Shown here: in pieces, positions 56,501 to 64,000 of the stretch
Numbering within the stretch: the first letter of the stretch is position 1
Layout: every line of letters starts with the position of its first letter
Assembly: GCA_012798755.1 (NCBI GenBank)
Contig: JAAZMP010000026.1
Span: 1-64,000, forward strand
DNA from: Bacillota bacterium
Lineage (GTDB): Bacteria; Bacillota; Dethiobacteria; DTU022; UBA8154
Direction of reading: 5' to 3'
Length of the DNA stretch: 64,000 nt
Notes under the pieces: generated by a model
Database searches by the model: none
Seen by the model: the letters and a program-made list of their open reading frames with translations, nothing else
Told to the model about the DNA's origin: nothing
Position numbers and translations under genes: made by a program

Positions 56501-56539
56501 GAAAAGAGGAACCCAGCCTTTATGCAGATTCCTCTTTTC
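56501..56539 (-). terminator. Hairpin terminator downstream of ferredoxin
   Basis: GAAAAGAGGAA...TTCCTCTTTTC, 11-bp perfect stem. Confidence 0.6.
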
Positions 56540-56678
56540 ATGCAGTTCCCTTATGAATTAGCGAACAAGCGGGGAGGGATCTGGGCATTTTAAAGCCCGT
56601 CGCCGAGCACGCCGCCGTTCAAAAAATCGTCGGCACTTCATCATAAATTAGCAAATAGGTTGAATCTACGTGCCGATA

Positions 56679-56855
56679 TTAATCGTCCTCAAGTTCAATG
56701 GCTTCCTCGGGGCACTCGTCAACACAGGAACCACAATCTGTACATTCTTCTGGATCAACAACTGCTACATCATTTACGGTAATAGCTTCTGTAGGACAAA
56801 CATCGGCACAACTACCACAACCGGTGCACAGTTCAGCATCAACAACAGCTGGCAT
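56679..56855 (-). CDS. 2[4Fe-4S] ferredoxin (58 aa)
   Basis: Minus-strand translation MPAVVDAELCTGCGSCADVCPTEAITVNDVAVVDPEECTDCGSCVDECPEEAIELEDD*; two CxxCxxCxxxCP motifs; GGGAGG upstream; absent from ORF track because it is short. Confidence 0.95.
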   Translation of the reverse strand: MPAVVDAELCTGCGSCADVCPTEAITVNDVAVVDPEECTDCGSCVDECPEEAIELEDD

Positions 56856-57056
56856 AATCTTCCCCTCCCAAGTAATGTGATTTTAATAACCTATAATTCA
56901 AACCAACTTATATTAAAGCACATTTGTTTTTAATCGTCAAATACTTTTTTAAAAAAGCGCTATCCGCGTTACACACTTTTTTAAAATAAAATAGTGAATA
57001 ACTTTTTTCAAGGCATTATCTTTGGCAGCTTTTTTCACCAAAAAAATAGTCCCCAT

Positions 57057-60038
57057 CTAGACCACTATTTCTTCCTCTATAAATTCATTAAAACTATCTA
57101 TATCTTTAAAGACTACCGCGTTACCTAATGCCTCAAAGTGCTTTTTCCCGCATTTAATTTTAGCACTTTCTGAAGGTCTTAAAATGTCAAACATGGTATC
57201 TGCCTTAGTTTCCAGCACAAAGTAGAGCTTATCCTTGCCGTCTACTTCAATTAAAACCACCCAGTCAGGGTTATAAGTACCCAATGGAGTTGCAATAGTA
57301 AACCACCCCGGCAACTTTGCATATAGCTTGACGCTGTTATTGTTTTCAAAGCTGGTAGCAAAGCTTTCTTCGTTAGCACTGTCGTAGACAACATATTCAT
57401 AGACTGACTTTTTACTTTCTATCATATTTTTAGATAGATAACCTGTCAGTTCTTTAGTTTCAAATAGTTCTTGGGCATAATATTCATCGTTACCTATCTT
57501 GGTATATTTAATGCCATCAACAATCATATATCTCATTTTAGCAGAAATAATTTGCACCACTTGTTCCATATACCTTTGAGGATTTTTCTTAAACAGGTGA
57601 ACGGTTTTACTTCTTAAAAGTATTTCAACAATAGTTTTTCTTGTTAAATTGGTTTCGTTCTGCAAATAGGCAATAATATCTGGTATATTTTCCCGTAAAT
57701 TGCTCAATCCTACTGCATATCTTTCTGATTCCTCCGCGGAGATACCACCGGCACTTATATCAAGACCGGCTTTTGTATAGATAAGCTTAGCGGAGCTTAC
57801 ATACAGGCTGTTCTGCATTTCTTTGCAGCACTCATCAACCAGCCTTTCACTATCAAAGTCAACGGAATATGTGGTCTTGTATTTTATCCTGTCCCAGAGT
57901 TCTTTGAACTCAGGGTCCAGATAAACCTGTTTATTAAGCTTAATGGTCTTTTTATCGCTGTTATTCTTGATATTAAGACCGCTACATATTTTTCTGGCTA
58001 GGGCTGTAATTTCTGCCTTTACAGGTTCAAATTCTTTTGGCACATCAAGCTTATTATTTTTTACAGCAATTTTGAGCTTGTCTTGCACCTTACCATCCTC
58101 GTCGATATATCCATTATCTAAAAACCCCTTGAATATTGTTTCGGAGGCTTCCTGCCCCAAATATTTTATGCTTCCGTCTTCTTGTTTTACGGGAATATTG
58201 GCAAACAAATGGGTTTCAACAACACCGAACCTTATGCCGCTTTCTGTTTCATATTCCTTTTGCAAGGCATCGGCAAAGTCTTCGTAACTCTCATTAGCCA
58301 TAACAGTCAACGTATTAATGGAAAATCCATGCTGCCGTTCACCGTCTTGGTTTACGCTTAGGCGTAGGCCCCGGCCTATTTCTTGACGCTTCTTAACTTC
58401 GCTTCGTGTCTCATTCAAGGTGCATATCTGAAAGACATTAGGGCTATCCCACCCTTCACGAAGGGCTGAGTGGGAAAATATAAACCTGAGCCGGGTATCA
58501 AAGGATAGCAATTTTTCCTTGTCCCTCATGATTAAATTATAGGTATCGTCATCAGCCATTGAGAAACCCCTCGTATCCTTTAAAACACCTCTCCTGTCTG
58601 CCGAAAAATAGCCATTATGGACGCCTTCGGCGGCTGTACCTAAATCAATATCCTTAGTCAGCGTATTATATTTGGGCTGTCTTATAAGGTCACTATAATG
58701 TTTTTCAAAGAGCTGGGCATAAACACCCTTTTGGGGGTTCCCATCCTCATCATAGTAACGGTAATTTGCCACACGATCTATAAAAAACAAACTTAAAACC
58801 TTAATGCCCTGTCTATTTAATACAAGCTCTTTATCCAAATGCTCCTCTATTGTTTCTCTGATCTGTTGCTCTTTTATGACCAGATCATCCACATCTCCTA
58901 CAGGTTTACCTATACGCAGAATATCTGGTTTACTTGTAAAAGCTACATACTCATTTCCTTCTTCACAATAAATCTCGCTGATGATATATCCTTCATAAAT
59001 ATCACGGCCTTTGGATTTGTCATAAAGGTCATCTCCACGCCTAACTGTTACAGTGGACCGTTTTACTACACCCCTTCTATTTTTAACATCCATCTCTAAC
59101 CTTGCCGTGATAGGGGACTTCTTGTTATTTACAGATAGAAGCTTCATATAGGCCTTGTTGTGATAATCTTTAGTGGCAAATCCTGCAACCTCTATTTGCT
59201 TTACTAGCTCCAAATTATAGCTATCTACAGCATCTAACTTATAGACTAGGTTATGCTTTTCCACATGGGTAGCAGAGTAGCGTAAGGTGCACAAGGGGTT
59301 AAGGGACTTAATGGCCTCCTTAGATTTCGGCGTTGTATCTACCGATTGTGGTTCGTCTATAATAACAAAGGGTCTGGTTTCCTGTATAAGCTCAATGGGT
59401 TTCATACCGTTTAACCTATCATTTGTTCTATGAATAATGTTAGCCTTGGTTTCTTTGCTAGGGTCAGTAAAACTCCGTCTAAAGGCGTCTATATTGATAA
59501 CCATAATCTCAATATTATTGCTTACTGCAAAGCTTCTGACCTGTTCAGGGCTACTGCTGTCATAAATAAAATAGTTATAAACTGTGTTACCAAATAATTC
59601 TTGAAAATGCTCCTTTGTAATCTGTAAGGACTTGTAAACCCCTTCTTTGATAGCAATGCTAGGGACAACGATTATAAACTTGGAAAAACCATAATTTTTA
59701 TGTAGTTCTAAAATTGTCCTGATATACACATAGGTCTTGCCTGTACCTGTTTCCATTTCTACATCAAAGTCATAAGTGCCAGCTTTCAAAGTCTTTGTTT
59801 GTGGTAAGCTATTTCTAAGCTGGATTTCTTGCAGGTTTTTAAGTATTTCTTCTTCATCTAGCTCCAACCTGTTGCCAATACCATTTCTAGTGTCAATCAA
59901 ACCAATTTGTCCATTGTAGGCTGATACGGTGAAGTTAGTCTGCATGGGTGTTTGCCCCCGGAATAAATCCACTATGGAGGCTATGGCTTGGTGTTGGTAT
60001 TGTAAGTTTTTATCAAATTGTAGTTTCATTTCGGCCAT
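57057..60038 (-). CDS. res: Type III restriction enzyme Res subunit
   Basis: 993 aa; VEMETGTGKTYVYIRTI, FVIIDEPQSVD, LRYSATH, REGWDSPNVFQICTL, RQEIGRGLRL. Confidence 0.92.
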   Translation of the reverse strand: MAEMKLQFDKNLQYQHQAIASIVDLFRGQTPMQTNFTVSAYNGQIGLIDTRNGIGNRLELDEEEILKNLQEIQLRNSLPQTKTLKAGTYDFDVEMETGTGKTYVYIRTILELHKNYGFSKFIIVVPSIAIKEGVYKSLQITKEHFQELFGNTVYNYFIYDSSSPEQVRSFAVSNNIEIMVINIDAFRRSFTDPSKETKANIIHRTNDRLNGMKPIELIQETRPFVIIDEPQSVDTTPKSKEAIKSLNPLCTLRYSATHVEKHNLVYKLDAVDSYNLELVKQIEVAGFATKDYHNKAYMKLLSVNNKKSPITARLEMDVKNRRGVVKRSTVTVRRGDDLYDKSKGRDIYEGYIISEIYCEEGNEYVAFTSKPDILRIGKPVGDVDDLVIKEQQIRETIEEHLDKELVLNRQGIKVLSLFFIDRVANYRYYDEDGNPQKGVYAQLFEKHYSDLIRQPKYNTLTKDIDLGTAAEGVHNGYFSADRRGVLKDTRGFSMADDDTYNLIMRDKEKLLSFDTRLRFIFSHSALREGWDSPNVFQICTLNETRSEVKKRQEIGRGLRLSVNQDGERQHGFSINTLTVMANESYEDFADALQKEYETESGIRFGVVETHLFANIPVKQEDGSIKYLGQEASETIFKGFLDNGYIDEDGKVQDKLKIAVKNNKLDVPKEFEPVKAEITALARKICSGLNIKNNSDKKTIKLNKQVYLDPEFKELWDRIKYKTTYSVDFDSERLVDECCKEMQNSLYVSSAKLIYTKAGLDISAGGISAEESERYAVGLSNLRENIPDIIAYLQNETNLTRKTIVEILLRSKTVHLFKKNPQRYMEQVVQIISAKMRYMIVDGIKYTKIGNDEYYAQELFETKELTGYLSKNMIESKKSVYEYVVYDSANEESFATSFENNNSVKLYAKLPGWFTIATPLGTYNPDWVVLIEVDGKDKLYFVLETKADTMFDILRPSESAKIKCGKKHFEALGNAVVFKDIDSFNEFIEEEIVV

Positions 60039-60044
60039 ACCCCC

Positions 60045-61649
60045 TTATAAAGTTATAAATTCTTCTATGCCAGCGGACTTAAGTATTTCTTTTACATTAG
60101 TCTTATTGCTATCTGTTTTAAATCCGTTATCCTTGAAAACTACCCTAGTGTTTTCTTCAGGTTTCAATTCCTTTACCTTTTCTATAATACCCTTGGCAAC
60201 TTCTGTGGTAATCTCATTATCGAGGCAAATCATAAGCATACCAAAGCCGATGGAATATACTTTCTTCTGGGCTATTGTATATTCATTCACCGAGTATGTT
60301 AGGTCCAGGCCGTATTTAAGTATTATTTCATAGACCACATCAAGTTCTGTTCTGCCTTCCGCGTAATTATCCACATAATCCAATAAAGATTGCTCTAAAT
60401 TATCATAGTCCGGCTGCCATTTACGGATATTGGAGGTATCGAGCTTTAAGACCTTAAAGCCAATATCAAGGTTTTGTGCTTCTAAGCCCTTTTCTTTCTT
60501 GATTTTTTCCCCGGCACGGCGAATACGTTCTTTGCCTATCTCAGAAATATTCATATAGCCAGCTCTGTAGGCTTCAGATTTTTCATCTGTGGGTTCTGGG
60601 AGCTGAACCATAATAAATTTACGATTGCCACCGTCTTCGGCATTAAGCTGCATTACGGCGTGGGCAGTGGTGGAGGAGCCGGAAAAGAAGTCAAGGGTAA
60701 TAAACACCTTGTTGTCGATAAGTTTTAGTAATTGCCCAATAAGCACAGGGGGTTTCGTATATTCAAAAATATTATTGCCCATAAGTTTATCAAATACTTT
60801 TTTTGCGTTGTCGTTGGAGTATTTATTCTCAGTAAACTCCAGTGTAGACAACGGTTTTGTGCGATCAATATCAACAACCGCATATTTCCCACTAATATCC
60901 TTTATTTTTACTTTTTGATATGTTTTTGTATATATTCGGGGTCTTATGCCACCACGGCGCACTTCAATAAATCCATTATCATACCCAAACATAAAAAGTT
61001 CTTTGCTCCATCGCCACGCCCAGTCTGCTCTGCTATGTAGACCATTTTGCCGATTGTTATATAGGTCAATGTCACCACCAGGATAAAAAATTTCCCCGTC
61101 AAGTTCAATAGGGTAATCTAGTGATCGGGAATACCCCAGCGAATTATAGTCAAGAGTTTGATTCAATTTGTAATATCCACGTTCCTCGAGAAATTCATCC
61201 TGATTATTGTATCCACTATCATCGTGTGGAACCCCAGCCAAATCTACCAATGTTGCATTTCTTGAATATAAAAGGATATAGTCATGGTTTTTTGCTGTAA
61301 CATCTGAGGATTTTCCACCCCTCTTTGTAACCCTTGAAAATTCTACTAAATAGTTACTTTCACCAAACACCTCATCACAAATTTTTTTAAGATTATGTAC
61401 TTCATTATCATCAATGCTGATAAAAATGACACCATCATCAGCAAGTAAATTCCTTGCAAGCCTAAGCCTAGGATACATCATATTAAGCCAATCAGTATGA
61501 TAACGGCCACTGGTTTCTGCATTTGTGCTTATTGCCTTGCCATTGCCATCCACTTGTCCTGTGATTTTCTTATAATTCTCTAAACTATCATGAAAGTCAT
61601 CCTTGTAAATGAAGTCTTTCCCTGTGTTGTAGGGTGGGTCTATGTTCAT
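60045..61649 (-). pseudogene. mod: Type III DNA-methyltransferase Mod subunit, apparently 5'-truncated
   Basis: 534 aa beginning directly at motif IV (MNIDPPYNTGKDF); motif I-like TLDFFSGSSTTAHAVMQLN present; no Shine-Dalgarno and no start in the 36 open codons upstream. Confidence 0.7.
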
Positions 61650-62003
61650 GCAGATTTTGATACAAAATAAAAAGCCCTCTCCTGGGCTTAACCTCGGAAA
61701 AGGCTTGAAATCAGTGCATTTATAGAAATCTTCGGACTTGCTAAACTCATTAGATCGCTAACATATTGAGTTTTTCGATTAGCGCGTTGGTGATTAAATC
61801 TAACTTGAATACCCTTACATTTATTCAGAAGCAATAATTAAAAAGTATATCTAAAATTAAAAGGTTCAGTGTAAATATGTTTCCTCTAACACCATGGCTC
61901 GAGAGGACAGCATTGATGTCTTTCGAACCGTCTGTTTGCGGAAACATATCCACATCTTTTTTCATTCGAGGTATGGGGAAACATATCAATAGATTTTTAC
62001 TTT

Positions 62004-63854
62004 CTATCTTTCATAATAAATATTAGCTATATCATAAAGTGTTATTGACTCATTTCCCTTATTAAGACGAACACTAATGTGTCCCATAAGGGACTCTGTA
62101 GGTGCCCAAGTAAACTCAGCATATTGAGTGTCTTTTTCTACATTTGATATGCCAATAATCTTTTGTTCTATATATGTTTCAGTACCTGTAGGCGTGAAAA
62201 TATAGTCTACCTGGTCGACATCTCCTTTAAATTTAACAATAATTTTTATCTTACCTTTAATTGTAAGCCAGTTATCAACCTTCTCCATTTTATTGTCAGC
62301 GTCATCCAAAAATGAAACATCTATTATTTCGATACCAATTGCTTCATCGATCATCTGGTTTGCAGCAAACAAATATCCTCCGTTTTTCTTCCGCAAGGTA
62401 AGTACTTTGTCTCCATCATTAAAGAATCCGTCACTATAAAAAAGTCGAATTACATCGCCTTCACGCTCTCCCCTTGAAAAACTGATGTTTGAGCGATAGT
62501 TCGTGTCACCATGGAAGAAGTAATAAGCATCATAGTCGGAAAGATACACAAAATTCTCCAGTCCTATCTCATTCGTATCAGCAAGTGTTATATTCATATA
62601 TTCTGTAAGTATTTTGTCCATATTCTCGGAGCTATTTTTCTCACAAGGGCACGGAATATCATCGATACTCATAGTCATTTCATATTTATCCATAACAGCC
62701 ATCAACTCATCGTCAGTTATTGTTTCATCGAGGCCACTGCCACAATAAAACAGTTCAAATAGGTTGATGTCCGCTGGTTTATCATAAAGGGAACTTAGAA
62801 ATTGATTATGCATATTCATGTAATCCCCATTGAAAAATGAGTCCCCATTAAAATAAGCTAGCTCATCTTCAGATAATGATGTTTTCTCGATACCACCAGA
62901 ATTTGGGGGCTTTTCAGGATTTATAGGATTTGTTGAAAGTCCTATAGCAACAGCCACTACCAATATTACTGCAATCACAACCACCCAAAAAGTCATTTTT
63001 TTATAATTCATCACGTTTTTAATCCTCCCTTTTACATTCCCTTCACCAAAAGCAAGGGGACTACCATTTAAGATATGTCTTTCAGTAGCTAGTGACAATA
63101 ACGAATTAGCATAAGGTTTTTTAATATCTTCATTCATCTCTTTCAGTACCCGTTCATCACAGGAAAGCTCCATATCCCTACTCATTAATATAAATGCAAT
63201 CCATACAAGGGGATTAAACCAATGTATAGACAATACAAAGAATGCTAATATTTTTATAACATGGTCTTTTCGTTGAATATGGGTCTGCTCATGCAGTAAA
63301 ATATAGTTTCTTTCTTCAGCATTAATCCCTGCCGGTAAATATATCTTTGGTTTTATTACCCCAAGCACAAAGGGTGTTTTCAAATTCTTAGCTTCGTAGA
63401 TATTTTCCTCTATTAACCTTGAGCCTTTAAGTTGTTTTTTTAAGATAAAAATAGATACAAAACTATAAACAAGTAAGGCTACTATTCCTAGAATCCAGAT
63501 ATATGCCCCTATCTCGATATAAATCTGTAAAGGATCTACACTTGCACCCGTTGCTGGTATTGGTAGTAATTGATTTACAAAAGAATCTACCGTTTCTATC
63601 CCACTATTAACCTGTGGACTTTGCTGATAGATGATATCGCGGGGAATTAAAACTGCATTCGTATTCCTTGGCATAAGGCTAAACATACTTTCAAATGAGA
63701 ATGGAATTATCAGACGAAAAGCAGCCACACCCCATAAGGCATAGGAGATGAATTTTGGAGCTTTTTTAAGCGGTAGCCTGATAAGCATTATAAAGATTAT
63801 TACGTAGCTAGCTGTAAGACTCATATTTAAAATAGAAAGGAATAGCTCACTCAT
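62004..63854 (-). CDS. M56 family BlaR1/MecR1-type membrane metallopeptidase
   Basis: 616 aa; N-terminal TMs, LHEQTHIQRKDHVIKI zinc site, FNPLVWIAFILMSRDMELSCDERVL. Confidence 0.9.
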   Translation of the reverse strand: MSELFLSILNMSLTASYVIIFIMLIRLPLKKAPKFISYALWGVAAFRLIIPFSFESMFSLMPRNTNAVLIPRDIIYQQSPQVNSGIETVDSFVNQLLPIPATGASVDPLQIYIEIGAYIWILGIVALLVYSFVSIFILKKQLKGSRLIEENIYEAKNLKTPFVLGVIKPKIYLPAGINAEERNYILLHEQTHIQRKDHVIKILAFFVLSIHWFNPLVWIAFILMSRDMELSCDERVLKEMNEDIKKPYANSLLSLATERHILNGSPLAFGEGNVKGRIKNVMNYKKMTFWVVVIAVILVVAVAIGLSTNPINPEKPPNSGGIEKTSLSEDELAYFNGDSFFNGDYMNMHNQFLSSLYDKPADINLFELFYCGSGLDETITDDELMAVMDKYEMTMSIDDIPCPCEKNSSENMDKILTEYMNITLADTNEIGLENFVYLSDYDAYYFFHGDTNYRSNISFSRGEREGDVIRLFYSDGFFNDGDKVLTLRKKNGGYLFAANQMIDEAIGIEIIDVSFLDDADNKMEKVDNWLTIKGKIKIIVKFKGDVDQVDYIFTPTGTETYIEQKIIGISNVEKDTQYAEFTWAPTESLMGHISVRLNKGNESITLYDIANIYYER

Positions 63855-63856
63855 TA

Positions 63857-64000
63857 CTACACCTCCTTGTGTTCATCAATTAATTTTTTCAATTCTTCTG
63901 CTTGGTGTCTATTTAGACTTTTTGCCCCGATAAAAGCCGTTAAGAATTTCGGCAGGGATCCTCCAAAGGTATCCTCAACAAAACGTATACTTTGTTTGGC
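63857..64000 (-). CDS. BlaI/MecI/CopY-family repressor, C-terminal part (runs off window)
   Basis: Minus-strand ...FVEDTFGGSLPKFLTAFIGAKSLNRHQAEELKKLIDEHKEV*, stop 3 nt before the M56 start. Confidence 0.85.
   Translation of the reverse strand, partial: AKQSIRFVEDTFGGSLPKFLTAFIGAKSLNRHQAEELKKLIDEHKEV

Noticed and set aside
61665-61900. Short ORF (NKCKGIQVRFNHQRANRKTQYVSDLMSLASPKISINALISSLFRG) as a transposase fragment
   Set aside because: Looks coding-like but I cannot assign it to a family from sequence alone; mentioned only as context for the mod truncation.

Overview
64-kb chromosomal window from a Clostridia-like Firmicute (strong AGGAGG ribosome sites, frequent GTG/TTG starts, moderate GC; taxonomy is inferred). 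Most of it is ordinary minus-strand chromosome: tuf 5' end with a tRNA cluster, a riboswitch-controlled cobalamin uptake operon, nrdD, comEC, a P-type ATPase locus, a MoxR/VWA pair, proA, a biotin-dependent carboxylase operon, a PaaK-type ligase, a giant acyl-CoA dehydratase activase-like protein, lgt, rnhA, thiE/thiD, M48 protease, UPF0182, comEA, leuS, a purine permease and adenine deaminase. The right 8 kb is accessory: a toxin whose antitoxin is truncated by an IS66-like remnant beside tRNA-Ala, a type III R-M locus whose mod gene lacks its 5' end, and a blaR1/blaI pair. The best candidate for an undescribed system is at 13951-20396: a type II P-type ATPase with an N-terminal HMA-like domain, next to three small proteins that share a repeated h-x-S-I/V-K-x-E-I/V-h-x-x-I/L motif (five copies in one protein) and, in two of them, a glycine-rich 'LYGxG' membrane segment, plus a soluble P-ATPase-like HAD protein. 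Other notable observations: an Ogt/MGMT-like protein with PTHRV in place of the catalytic PCHRV, a BtuD-like ATPase with an unassigned C-terminal domain and probable non-canonical start, an RHH-GAF-PucR regulator beside a divergent carboxyltransferase, and an unannotated 34-codon ORF with a near-perfect Shine-Dalgarno. No homology search was run; all names come from motif recognition.
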